From Strigamia acuminata (Eukaryota; Arthropoda; Chilopoda; Geophilomorpha; Linotaeniidae): DNA of 64,000 nt. The translations under genes and the position numbers were made by a program. Positions 41,333 to 56,661 of the stretch are shown here, piece after piece (the stretch's first letter is position 1; each line of letters starts with the position of its first letter). The notes below the pieces were generated by a model that made no database searches, was not told the DNA's origin, and was given only the letters and a program-made list of their open reading frames with translations. The stretch covers positions 61,079,369-61,143,368 of the forward strand of contig OX442314.1 of NCBI GenBank assembly GCA_949358305.1. Reading direction: 5' to 3'.

Positions 41333-44300
41333 ATGAAGAAGAAGGGGTTTAACAAAGGGTTCGATAAGCCGCCACCAGTCAAAGAAATGGGTAGTGACAT
41401 AGCTAACGCCCAAATTCAAGACAGGGCCAACAACGCTTTGCAGGTAATTACCGCAAACGCTGAGGCTGAGGCGGAAGAACCGAACCTACTGCTTGAAGAA
41501 TTACCTCAAGTAGTCGAAGACACAGAAGAATTTCGTGTTTTCATGTGCAACGTGGCGGTCGAATACACCAACCGCCTATGCATGTTGCCCATGACAATAG
41601 AACGTGAAAAAATTATGGGACTGCTAGACTCGGGAGCAGATCGCTCGTTCGTTTCCGAAGACATAGTAGCATCATTGGGTCTCACCGATAAGATAAAAGG
41701 CGTTAATAAAAATATACGTCTAAAAACCGCCAACGGAATGGCGCGTCCAAAAGGAGTTATATTATTGACCATGGAGTGGCTCGGAGGGGTAGAACAGCAC
41801 CCTTTCCTGGTCCTGCCCACATGCGACAGAATTTTTCTGTTGGGCTTAGACCTCATGGCGTCAATGGAAATACAACCAAATCCAATAACGAAATCTTGGA
41901 ATTATATCAGAAATGATAAGGAAAGACCCGCAATTGTCGTGCCACCAGCTCTTGTAAAAGAAGCGGCCGACAAGACACAGTGGGAGAAAGGCCTAAAGAA
42001 ATTCGTTCAAGACTACGATTTTAAAGCATTCGTAACAGAATTGCAACGGGACAATGTAGTGGAAACGCTTGTCGCCGACGCCGCTTTAGAATTAAACGAA
42101 GCGGCAGCCCTACGAAGGGTCCTACTTAAATATGAGGGGATCCTGTCGAAAAAACCGGGCCGAACGAATAGGGCTATTCACGAAATTAAATTGACGGATA
42201 ATAAACCTATACGAGTTGCGTATAAGGGAATGAACCCGCAAAAACGTGAAATAGTGCAAAAAATGTGCCAAGAAATGCTAGACAGTGGCATTGTCTCCGA
42301 GGCCCAGGGAGAATACGCGACGCGAGTTGTGCTCGTGATGCGCCCGGGCTCGGACCCACGCCTATGCATTGATTACCGCCCATTAAACGCGGTGACAGAG
42401 ATAGATCCCATACAGATGCCGTCGATCGAATCCATTTTGAGAGAGCTTAGCCCCTTTTCTTGGGTTACGACGATGGATCTGTCGAAGGGATACTGGCAAG
42501 TTGAGATGAGGCCAGAGGATAAGCTAAAAACAGCATTTTACTCGCCAATTGGACGGTTGATGTTCAACGTCATGCCATTTGGTTTAGTGAATGCTCCCAG
42601 TACCTTTCAGAGACTAATCGAGAGCGTATTGGGCGATATATTGCACCAGTTTGTGTGGGCATACCTAGATGACATAGTTATTGCCTCTAAAACATTTGAA
42701 GAGCACATTGAGCATATCGACCAAGTGCTCACCCGGCTGGCGAAAGCTGGGTTACACGTGCACCCGGGCAAGAGCAAGTTCTGTCGAAAGGAGCTTGCCT
42801 TCCTGGGCTATCGCATTGGAGTCAATGGTTTAGCTATTGGCCCCGAAAAAATCGATGCGATTAATCGTTTCCCACCACCCGAGGACGTTAAAGGTGTCCA
42901 ACGGTTTATGGGAATGATAAACTTCTTCGGCAGGTTGCTACCGGGCCTAGCTGAAGTGGCAGCCCCAGTTACCGACCTCCTGAAGAATGAAAACGAATTT
43001 GTATGGTCAAATGAGTGCAACATCGCATTTAATGCAATAAAGAGGATGCTGACGGAAGTCGGCGTAATGCCTCTACCCGACTTAAACCGGCCGTTCATAT
43101 TACACACGGACGCCAGCAGAGTTGGGTTAGGAGCGGCGTTGCTCCAAACACACGTGCGCGACGGAGTCGAACAAGACCTGCCGTGCATGTTTATAAGTCG
43201 CAAACTCCAAGGCGCTGAAAAGAATTACAATGCCACCGAGTTGGAGTGTTTGGCAGTTGTGTGGGCCATAAGGAAATTCGAATATACCAAATTTGTGGTC
43301 CACACAGATCATCAAGCGTTACAATGGCTGATGAAATTAAAAGAGCCAGCCGGTCGACTAGCCAGATGGCAGTTAGAACTGATGGCATGCGACTTGACCA
43401 TTCAATACAAGCCCGGCAAATATAACGTCGTGGCTGACGCTCTGTCACGGGCACCAGTGTCAGATCCAATCGACGCTGACGATGATGGCGAGGATGACTC
43501 CCGCATCATTTATTGCCCTACGAGTTGTCACCGTTGGGATTTAAGGAAGATGAATGAAATTCCTACCGCGTCTCCGGCAGATGTAAAATTCTGTGGATTC
43601 TGGACGCGGTTATACCAACCAGCTGCTGACAATTACCCAAACGCAAAGAAGGAATTTAAGCTAGAGCGGAGAATAAATGACCCGCTTCTAAGCGCCTTCC
43701 ACGCTCGTGTCAGCAAGCAAATGAAAAGCAATCCCCCAACAAGGGAGGAAATAATTGTGCAACAAAAATTAGACAAAAAATGTCAGGACAGAGCTAGATT
43801 CGTACTGACAGGAAAATATCCGCCCAACTTAACCAGAAGGCAGAAGCGTCGTTATGCACACGAATCCATAGATTACCTATTGGATGACGGCCTTTTAGTG
43901 AAACATCACCCAAATCACCAAGATGACTTGAGTGAATCGGACACCGCAGTAAAGGTAGTAATACCTGCTTCCTTAATCGGTCGCGTGCTGTGGTTGTTAC
44001 ACGGGCACCCGCTTGCGAGCCATGCGGGAGTAAGCAGAACACTCTATCGTGCTACACAGCTTTTTCACTGGACAGGGATGAAAAAAGATATTGCTCTTTT
44101 TGTCCACCAATGTCAGCGATGTCAAGCGTGCAAGCCGAAGAGTAAATCACCATTCGAAACTATTTTCTTAGGGCCTTACGCGCCTTTTGATTGTTTAAGT
44201 GTCGATGTGATGGGCCCAAAACCCGTTACGGGAAATAAAAATGCGTACATTATCGTTATAATGGACGTGGCAACTCGTTGGCCCGAGTTGTACGCCGTCG

Positions 44301-45392
44301 CTAGACCTTCAGCAGAGAAAATCGTTGAATGTATCTACGACGTGGCGTTACGTTACGGATTTCCACGTAAAATTATATCCGATAACGGACCCCAATTTAT
44401 CTCGAAAAATTTGGGGTAAGTTTTGTAAAAAATTCGGGATTGTGGCGTCACATACTTCGACCTACAATCCTAGAACAAATCCCGTTGAGCGACTCAACAG
44501 GGATATCAAATATGCATTAAGTATATTCACTGACATCCACAATAGGTGGGATGAATACTTGAGGGAGATCGCGTTCAGCATACGAACAACAGTCTCGAGG
44601 ACGAGAGATTTTTCTCCGGCCTACCTCAACTTCGCCCGAGAGCTACGAGTGCCTTGGGACCCACGAGTGGCAGAGTCGGTAAATGTGGTGGACCCGGAGA
44701 AACCACATGAGTATGTGTATAGATTGGAGCAAACAATTTCAAACACATACAAGCATATGATGGCGCACATTTTTAACATGCGCGACCGCATTTTACAAGA
44801 TAAAAGCGGTGGAAAATTCGTGAATTTCGAGATCAATGATTTGGTGTGGAAAGATGCACACACCCTCTCAAATGCAGCGAGAGGAATCACCGCCAGCTTG
44901 GCTGACAAGAGAGACGGTCCGTATGTGATCATCGGCAAGCATGGCGGTAATGCGTATAAATTACGTAAGCTCGAGGACAATACCGAGCATAAGTCGATAC
45001 AAGTACGAGAGTTAACTCCGTACATTCCGGAATTCCCGCAAGAAATGTGGGCCAAGGGCCAAGTCAAGTCTAAAACTGACGGCCAAATCGTCGATATGTT
45101 CGCTGGCGAGTCGGAAAAAGCACCGCCAAGTGACAACGAGGAGTATTTCGACGCCCCTTCACCTCCGGTAAACGAGATAGTTGAATCCGTTCCGGATCCA
45201 ATTTTGGTCGGGGGGGAAACAGGAGAAACTCCTGAAACAAACACAAAAAACACGGATAAAAAAGAAAACAATAATGAGGAGGTACAGACACAAAAAACAA
45301 CAAAAAATATCGTACCTGCCTCGATCCGTAACCTGCGACCAAAAAGAGATAATCCGTTTATAAAAGGCGGAAAGGTCGTAGGAAAGAAGTAA
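41333..45392 (+). CDS. pol: Element 2 pol (protease, reverse transcriptase, RNase H, integrase), one frameshift
   Basis: The main frame (41333-44419, 1,028 codons from the first ATG) carries protease (LLDSGADRSF, residue about 99), reverse transcriptase (YLDDIVIA, residues 444-451), RNase H (HTDASRVGLGAAL near 593, Glu in ATELECLAVVWA, DALSRAP near 703), the integrase zinc finger (HGHPLASHAG ... CQRCQACK) and the first two catalytic Asp residues (SVDVMGP, SDNGPQF). The rest, with the catalytic Glu in NPVERLNRD and the C-terminal DLVWK and DKRDGPYVI, is in another frame ending at 45392. The switch fits one extra A in the run at 44405-44409. As read, the integrase core is broken, so this copy would need help from another to move, unless the base is an assembly error. 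Confidence 0.93.
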
Positions 45393-45836
45393 AATAAATT
45401 ACGAGTCGATGGCGGCACTAAAAATAAATTCAAATCGACCGATAGTGCAAGCCATCACGTTGCGAGACTCGAAGAAAATTTCGCTAAGTCCAACAAAGCG
45501 ATGTCGGTCGAATTCGCGCCACGAGATGGCGCGGAAACGCGGGACCCGTAGCAAAATTATCGGCACGGGTCGGATACCGCGTGCAAAAGACCCCGTAGCG
45601 TAACATGCGCACGGGTAAGTGCGCACTAGTCTCAAACACCCGGGTTCTGGAGTATATTACCCAGAATCCATCGCGATTACCTCGTGTTCACACGGACTTC
45701 CGCTTTTCACAGCTGATCGCTGCATTCGTGCGTGATCCTCGTTTTAACATTTTTTATCGAGTTTTACCGAGTTTTTTGAGATAGTTTTATCATCCTTTTT
45801 CAATCGTGATTGAGCTTTTTGTGCGCGCTCCTCGCC
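45393..45836 (+). promoter_or_regulatory. Element 2 internal promoter-like block before ORF3
   Basis: Non-coding and GC-rich until about 45640. It holds a TATA-like TATATTA at 45653-45659, roughly 180 bases before the first ORF3 ATG, and an AGATGGCGC motif at 45524-45532. It plausibly drives a separate ORF3 transcript; the alternative is splicing from the LTR-initiated RNA. Confidence 0.4.
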
Positions 45837-48800
45837 ATGGACGGGGAAGAGAACGACGTGCTTGCCATCGAGCACGAGGACGAGAACTGGGACCACGATG
45901 TGAATCAAGTCCCACCCGATCAGGTAGAAGTCGGCCTCGGCGCATGAGAATTATTTCCATGCTGCTGAAGAAGAAATTTTGTTGACTAATACCTGACATG
46001 AGTGCTTTGCACTCGCAATAGCGTTTAATTAATCATTAACCGCGATCGCTCACACGATCGTATTTTTTCTTGTTAATTTGTTTTCGGGGTGCGATCGCAG
46101 ACATCACGTCGCCTCGCGTCTCGAAAATTCCTCATGACATGAGTCACGAGCGAGACAATGGGCTCGAGCCATAAATAATTTTATGACAAGGGGAGAATAT
46201 TCTGTAAAAGAATATTTTTCTCCATAAGTAATTTGACGCATCAAATTGATGCAACTTAGCATTCGTACGATGAATTTTTCGATGTGTTAGATAAATTTAA
46301 TTTGACTTTAACTTCTTTTAAAAATTAGACAAAGTCCGACTTCGGAATAATTCTTTATTAAGTTTATTTATTTAATAAAATTTCGACAAGCACATTTTGT
46401 GCAGTTTTTAGTAATACTTGACACCCGACGAATTCTTTTTACGAATGATTGATAATTATTAATTTAATTATTAGTAATGTTCTAATTAACGTTAGAATTA
46501 ATTTTAAGTAAAATCTGATGATAAAAATCCGGATTAAAGGCTCGATTCCGTCTCGCTGTGCGTTTTGGACATGAGACAGATTTTTACGTGATGACTTCTC
46601 TTTTTCTATCCGACGAGGGACAATTCGTCCTACGTTCGCACCGATAGACAGGAATCGGTCTCGACGGACGGTTGCACGTATCAGCAACGTCCCTCGAAAC
46701 CAACCATTTATCTACGTATTTAAATGTTAACTTTTTATTAATTGTTTATTTCTCCATCCTTCCAGATGGCATTACGTAAGACATGGGGACCATTAGACCC
46801 CGCTTGCATCGCTCGTGGCGGGATATTTCGAGGCGCGCTGCCCGATTTTTACCGACGATGTTTCGGCGAGGACGCCGACCCTTGGCGCCTGCGAATACTA
46901 CATTCCCGATGCATCGCCCGACGTTGGGTACGAGACTGTACGCTCCTGGATACGTTCCCGGAGGGAATGCGCGAAGGCATCGCCACAGAGTTAGCTCGTG
47001 ACGATGACCCGAAATCGCCAATTTTCCACCCCGGATTGTCAAGTCAGTACACTGGCAACCCGGCGGAGGAACACGTGCTGCATGCGTGGCGAGCAGCCGA
47101 GACAGAAGAGGCCCGTGAGGCCATCTATCAGCACTATAGACAACAGCTGGTGGATACCGCTGCGGCAGTGGCCGAGCGCATCCTCCAAAACGAGGGGATG
47201 ACCGCGGATGATATTCATCTGTGGTTTGAGAGGCTGCGATTGGGGGAGAGTACGCCCCAGTGGAGACCTCGGATGGGAATCTTAACGTCCCAGGCCGAGA
47301 TGTGGCAGCTCCACCACCTGGGGATTTTGGGGCCCAAGAGCAGCTACCCGCGGAAGCGCAAGCGCTCCAAAGGCGCCGGGGACAGCCAGTCGCGTTCCCC
47401 GGCGACAACCAAGAAGCAGCGTGTCATTCAAAACACGACTGAAGGTGACGAAGCTGGGCCATCCACTAGTACGGTGCGTGACCCTTCGCAGTATTCCCGA
47501 CCGCGAATTTTCGTAAACCGTCAGATTAAAGACGGTAAGGAGTGCAAGGAGGTTTGGATGTCTGGTGACGAAGAGCGAGTCTCTCGTCCCAGCACTTCTA
47601 GACGTCCGCTGACTCATCGCGAGCAGCGGAAAAAAGATCGCAAGGAGCGATACTTCGCGAGGTGCGAAGCTCGGGGCCGCCCCATCCCCGAACCCGCCTA
47701 CATCTCCAAAAGAGCGGGTCGACGAAGTGGTAGCCAGTCAGGTGAGCGAAACGTCCCAGCGACAGACACGCGGGACCTTCGCGAGATTCTGACTCAGATG
47801 AAGCGGACGAAACTGACACGTTTCGATCCCGCGATGAAACACGCCAGGAAGATGGGTGTTGTCACCGACGGAAAGGTGACCCCACACGAGGTGGCAAGGT
47901 GGCTCGCAGACTACATAAATTCGCGACCACGACCCGATGGCATGCCAACCGCCATCGTGCAGCCTTCGAGCTCCGAACAACATCTCCAGGCGCCCCAAGT
48001 CGCAACGACTGGGGTGCAGACGACGGAGACACCACCACCGCCGACGCAGCCGCCACCACCGCTGCCGACGCCGACGCTGCCGACCAAGACGCAGCCGCCT
48101 CCAGACCTGCCGCCACCGTCGTTGTTGAATTCGAGCGATCCGCCGGATTTACACACCGACCGCTCAGTCCCTCTCCCCGTTGGACAGAGCATTATGCAGG
48201 AATGTCGAGCCAATTTGACCGGCATTTACAGGCCGAGCCGACCCCGACCCGGTTCCTCGGCCCTGTTCTTCGAGAGGCGAGACGAAGAAGCGCGACTCGC
48301 GAGAGAAGCCGCCAACCCGACTATCTCCGAGCTCTCAGCGTTTCGCTTCGTGATGGAAGACCCAAGAGTCTCCGCACCCGCCTTGCGAGGTGTGGATCAA
48401 GCCCAGCGATATTTCATCGAATGGGCAACGGCGATGATGAGTAAGCTCTCGTGTGCCTTCACTGCGGATTCAGAGCGATCGAATCCAGTGAATCGTCGCA
48501 GCCTACAGCTATCATTGACCAAGGTCATGATGCAGCTGCTAACCCCAGCACTCTTCGGAGAAGGGCGTCAGGCGATGGCCGCATGGTCTGTCGTGGACAG
48601 AGAGGGTGTACAGGTTCCCCGTGCACTCCTCGCAGAGTGGAGCTCCATTCTGCCCGACCCTGTGTTGACTCGGTACGAGCTAACCAGGGATGTGGTAAAC
48701 CCCGAATTTGAGGGGTACAAGTTGCGAAGCACGGCGTTTCGTTACACCTCCGCCACCTGGACAGCGGCGCCTACCCAACAACTGCGCGCCTTGACCATCC

Positions 48801-49531
48801 AGACGGAAGAATCGGCAGAGGATGTAGAAATGGTGATCTCGCCGACGAGCGGAGTTCCGATTCCGCCACCGATGCCTGCGGAGATATCCCCGCAAGGACC
48901 CGCCCTGTTCGAAGTGGCGGGTAGACCAAAGCGCTTGCTGTGCCGAACGCCACCCGTCAGGTCTGTCGAGCAAACGAAGCCGACACCGCCCGGGACCGCC
49001 CCAGCCCGAGCGGCGGCAACAACGCAAGAAGTGATTCCCGCGGCCACCCAGAAGCCGAAGCCGGCACCGCCTCCACCAGACTATTACGGGCGAATCATCG
49101 AAGAATTTCCCCATCTTTCGATGACGACGGCGACCAGGAGGTTTATCCTCGCGCAGCGGGACAAAGGCAAATCGGTCTTCATCTGGCTTCACAACCAGAT
49201 CCGGAAGACTAAAGACCTCATCTTCCACCAGAGGTTGCTGAGAGCCCATCGTGCGCCAGTGTCGCCAGCGGAAGCCAATGCCATCCGGCATACGAACACC
49301 GGCTTCTCCGCCTACATCCCGAGCGTTTGGTTGCACGAGAGGACGCGTGCCCCGCATGAGCCAGTTGACGGCCATGCATTATGCTTCATTACAGAGCATG
49401 AGGACCCCCGTGATCGGTCCTCGGCGCTAGTAGGCGATCTACCCGCGCCACCCGGCACTCAACCGCCTGTCCCTGGAGTGAGTTACGCCCAGGTGACGGA
49501 CTCAGTGTCGGGTCCCCCAAAAAAGAAGTGA
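45837..49531 (+). CDS. Element 2 ORF3: large proline-rich protein of unknown function, spliced
   Basis: Exon 1 is 45837-45923 (29 codons, start in a good context, CGCCATGG; acidic EENDVLAIEHEDENWDHD; donor CAG|GTAGAA). Exon 2 is 46766-49531, after a strong acceptor (TTTCTCCATCCTTCCAG|ATG). They join in phase 0 to give 950 residues. Unspliced, exon 1 stops eight codons past the donor. The protein has an N-terminal helical domain with many Trp and Arg (GGIFRGALPDFYRRCFG), a nuclear-localisation-like RKRKRSK near residue 226, a charged region, a long poly-proline stretch, a second folded-looking domain, and a C-terminal PPKKK. There is no signal peptide, membrane segment or recognised fold. It occupies the env position but is not an envelope protein. 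Exon 2 could also be translated alone from its own ATG. Confidence 0.75.
45924..46765 (+). other. Intron within Element 2 ORF3
   Basis: 842 bp, AT-rich, with GT at 45924 and a polypyrimidine tract plus AG ending at 46765. No ORF of interest lies within. An intron kept inside a retrotransposon is only stable if the genomic RNA is not spliced there, so either the splice is restricted to a subgenomic RNA or the genomic RNA escapes splicing. Confidence 0.6.
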
Positions 49532-49555
49532 TCGCTCAGCCCCACGGTCTGAGCT

Positions 49556-49567
49556 AGGAGGGGGAAG
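49556..49567 (+). other. Polypurine tract of Element 2
   Basis: AGGAGGGGGAAG immediately precedes the 3' LTR, the expected position of the plus-strand primer. Confidence 0.9.
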
Positions 49568-50565
49568 TGTGGTGACCCGACTGGACCGGGGTCAACGAAG
49601 AGTTTCTCTCGTGACCTCGTTTCGGGTGTAAGGGGAGCCGCAAGCGCGTCTCCCTTCCCTCAGTGCATTGACATCTAGTCAATGGACAGGCGTCTGCCCT
49701 GAGGGAGTGGGGATGGTTCGTCCACCCCACCATTGGGTGATTCTGGTCACCTGTCAACCCCGCTTTGTGCAAAGGAATGTGCCTTGCACTGAGCGGGCAG
49801 AACCAACACAACCATCAAACGAGAAACACACGTAAAACCCGTCGTCCTACAAGATCAGGCCCAAGTAAATATACTGGGATTGACCAAGGACAAAGGACAA
49901 TTTACCGTGAGTACGTTTGGTCAGTGTCAAACTCCGCAGAGTAACCTGCGAGATAAGATTACCACACTATTTTAGCACACCAGCTAGAAATAGTAAAAAC
50001 CACTCCAGTTTAGCGAGTTGTGCAGACAAACGGTCGCACAAGCCTAAACTGCAGTAAAACCACGACGAGCGTTCCCGCCGCTGTGTGACCGCCGGGAGCC
50101 AGAAGAGTCCGCCGCTGTGTGATCGCCGGACACCTACAAAAAACCCTAAACCTAGACAACAGACCAGAAGTAAGACCTTTTAGGCATTCACTCGCGCCCG
50201 ACCAGCGTGAGCCCGAAGGACCGAACGAGAAACGTGAGACGAGGACGCCATTCATTGCCACGCCGGCCCAAGACGACACCACGTTGCCACGCGGACGCCA
50301 TCTTGGATCCAGAGCGTCAACAAAGGACGACCTCGACCAGTTTCCCGCCAACTTCACACACCCCAACCTTTCACCTTTTTATTCCCTTACATATTTTATC
50401 CCTTTTACCTGTACATTCCCGTATAATAAATACATTTATTATATTTACCATTTTACATTGTTTGCCGTTTCACATTATTTGGGTAACCGCTTGAGTAAAG
50501 CGGTATTGCGAGGTTAGAGAGTGACTCATACCACGTATCAGCGACAGACCGAGTTGAGCGCGACA
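49568..50565 (+). repeat. Element 2 3' LTR
   Basis: 998 bp, offset 12,405 from the 5' LTR. Followed by the ACTT target duplication. Confidence 0.97.
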
Positions 50566-50569
50566 ACTT

Positions 50570-50968
50570 GTATTTTCGTACGATCGTCCGTCATTTATTT
50601 CATTTTTGCATCTGGTTTCGTATTTTTTAAATTGTATTTTAACCTAAGTCACGCCAACTTTGAAATACAGATGGCGCCACTGAAAAAACGAATTAACAAG
50701 CGAGTCTATGAGAAAACTAGTGGCGCCATCTGTATTTAAAACTACAAACAAAAAAGAAAAACACTTGCTCTAAAATCCTTTATTAACTTCAAACATTAAT
50801 CTCAATTACAAAGTTTTGGATCCACTCGCAAATATAAATCAGCATAAAAGATACGACGTAACGAGTTTACAATTACACCGTATCTCTTCTACTTCTTTAC
50901 AAATTCAAGCAAAAGAAAAAAAAAAGAAAAAAAACGAAATTATTTGAAAACAAATCAAGCGAAACGAA
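50570..50968. other. Spacer between Element 2 and Rpt1
   Basis: AT-rich. It contains a perfect 19-base inverted repeat listed separately and the minus-strand poly(A) signal AATAAA (50784-50779) for Rpt1. Confidence 0.6.
50663..50737. repeat. Perfect inverted repeat with CTCF-like cores
   Basis: AAATACAGATGGCGCCACT (50663-50681) is exactly complementary to AGTGGCGCCATCTGTATTT (50719-50737), with 37 bases between. Each arm holds AGATGGCGCC. It could be a tiny foldback element or a paired protein-binding site. No target duplication is obvious. Confidence 0.75.
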
Positions 50969-55022
<4,054 letters not shown>

Positions 55023-55083
55023 ATTCCACTTGTAACCAGCGAAGAAAATCCAGCTTCGACGATGATGCCGCTATTTTGATTTC

Positions 55084-55243
55084 TTAGTAATGGCCGCGGT
55101 GTGTTACCCATGGAGCTTTGCGCGCATCGTCATCGCGATGTCCGGGGAGGAAAGCCGCTTCTTTTAAACGTGAAAATAAATGAGAATCTTCTAAATCTGG
55201 CCCAGTTCCGGATAAAATACACGGGGTGAACCTTTTGGTTCAA
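55084..55243 (-). CDS. Possible terminal exon of an unidentified gene
   Basis: A minus-strand frame of about 50 codons ends at 55086-55084, 61 bases upstream of the Rpt1 start. It reads GTGPDLEDSHLF, then LKEAAFLPGHRDDDARKAPWV and THRGHY, and has the composition of a real protein, unlike the surrounding repeats. No good splice acceptor precedes it; upstream sequence (55255-55520) is minisatellite of the AGTTCAAATTT type. It may be the last exon of a gene or a remnant cut off by repeat expansion. Confidence 0.35.
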
Positions 55244-55254
55244 TTTTTCGAACA

Positions 55255-55520
55255 CAAAAATTGAATGTTTTCGTAAGAAATTGAAAACTGACTGTTTTTC
55301 GACCAAAAGTTCAAATTTAGGCCTAAAAAGTTCACTCTGAGACCAAAATAACTCATTTTATGGCCAAAACAAGCTATTTTTTCCACGCAAACAGCTAATT
55401 TGTATAAATTATGACCAAAAACTCTATTTTTGTCAAAAATTGGATATTTTGCGGATATTTTTGTCAAAAATTGGATATTTTGCGGATATTTTTGTCAAAT
55501 ATCGAATATTTGGAGGATAT
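55255..55520. repeat. Degenerate minisatellite upstream of Rpt1
   Basis: Units such as GACCAAAAGTTCAAATTTAGG and TTTTTGTCAAAAATTGGATATTTTGCGGATA, related to the arrays at 28-30 kb and 51 kb. Confidence 0.7.
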
Positions 55521-55524
55521 TTTG

Positions 55525-55929
55525 GAGGAAAAATTGTTTTGGATATTTGCGTTTTTCTTTTGTTGTTCAATCTTAATTAAATGTATTTTTTTTTTTGGTT
55601 TTAGTTCTGGAACAATCAAAATATTGACGAGAAACCGCATTGAGTTTGACGCCACCGTTTTCTCGTATTTCTGGTTCGTTTATTTCATGCCGGGTTTTCC
55701 AAAACCACGTTTGGTTACGGCTACATCTTTTATGGGTTGATTTTTTTTTTGTTTTGTGTCGTATGTCGGAATTCCAAAGTAGATATTATTGATTATTGAT
55801 GATAAATATTACATAAATGATAGATTTTTTTTTATAAAACATGAGATAATAAAGAAAAAAAAAAGATTCGGTACCGGTAGTTATAAAACCTGGGAAATAT
55901 ATGTTCGGCAAATTGAATTTGATTCATTA
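55525..55929 (+). repeat. Left arm of a large inverted repeat flanking the PUF60-like gene
   Basis: About 405 bp, matching the reverse complement of 58186-58607 at roughly 85-90 percent by eye. Shared blocks include TTTTAGTTCTGGAACAATCA, CTCGTATTTCTG, GAAAAAAGATTCGGTACCGG and CCTGGGAAATATATGTTC. The arms contain short open frames but no recognised protein. Confidence 0.85.
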
Positions 55930-56062
55930 AAAAATAAAAATAAAATAAATTTATCAAGAAAATAAAAAACAGGTTTTTATTCAAGACTGGCGATTTTATT
56001 TCTTTCCCGCAATATAATTCTTAAAAAAATAACAACGACGACATTCCTATTTCCTAGTCCTA

Positions 56063-56387
56063 CAGTTCGCGCCCGGTATCTCGATGTTAAATTCCTACTG
56101 CACATCGCATTCTGCGCAGACAATTTTCTAATTCCAGTCGTTATTTAGCAGTATTAACATTAGGCCTAATAATGCTAAAATAAAGTAAATAAAAAACAAG
56201 AAACTCATTATTAAAAGTAATTTACAGCTAATACCAAGATATTTTTATTTATTTACCTTATTTTTAGCATTATTAGGCCTAATATTAGGCTTATAATGCT
56301 ACTAAATGACGACTGGAATTAGAAAATAGTCTGCGCAGAATGGGATGCGCAGTACGAATTTACTATCAAGACACCGGGCGCAAACTG
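56063..56387. mobile_element. Tc1/mariner-type MITE (foldback)
   Basis: 325 bp with terminal inverted repeats of about 150 bp, starting CAGTTCGCGCCCGGT and ending ACCGGGCGCAAACTG. CAGT ends next to TA (left, 56061-56062) and CA (right, 56388-56389, probably a mutated TA) are typical of mariner-type MITEs. It contains TTAGGCCTAA repeats and no ORF. It lies just upstream of the PUF60-like gene. Confidence 0.8.
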
Positions 56388-56661
56388 CAGCATTGATTGG
56401 TCCGTTCACCATACTTCCGGAATGAAGGCGCAAGCGACAAATGGTTCCCACACGAAATGTAAATTCTAAATTTCAATTTCCGCGTTGAATATTGATTCCA
56501 GACAAAAACCAGCGCAAAAATTACATCAAAATCGATCCTCAATTAATAAAAACACCTTCGAATTCACCCATAATTCCCCGCTACGTCTCTCCAACGTATA
56601 TCCCGCTCGGCCGCTCCCTATATTAAAACCTTGGCCGCCATTGCCAAAGCGCATTCCCAGC

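Larger units (their letters stand above)
37163..50565 (+). mobile_element. Element 2: complete Ty3-type LTR retrotransposon with a spliced ORF3
   Basis: A 13,403-bp element. Its LTRs (37163-38160 and 49568-50565, 998 bp each, TG...CA) differ by two substitutions that I could find, so it is very young. The target duplication is ACTT (37159-37162 and 50566-50569). The primer site matches tRNA-Pro. Gag and pol are linked by a -1 frameshift signal. Downstream come a promoter-like block, a short coding exon, an 842-bp intron and a long ORF3. The polypurine tract AGGAGGGGGAAG (49556-49567) abuts the 3' LTR. Codon use is GC-richer than in Element 1, and ORF3, LTR and primer site are unrelated to those of Element 1, so it is a distinct lineage. 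Confidence 0.97.

Noticed and set aside
45837-49531. Element 2 ORF3 as an envelope gene
   Set aside because: Proline-rich and charged with a nuclear-localisation-like cluster; no hydrophobic membrane segment.
56485-56661. N-terminal extension of the PUF60-like frame
   Set aside because: The frame opens with a TTG codon; the first in-frame ATG is 56662.
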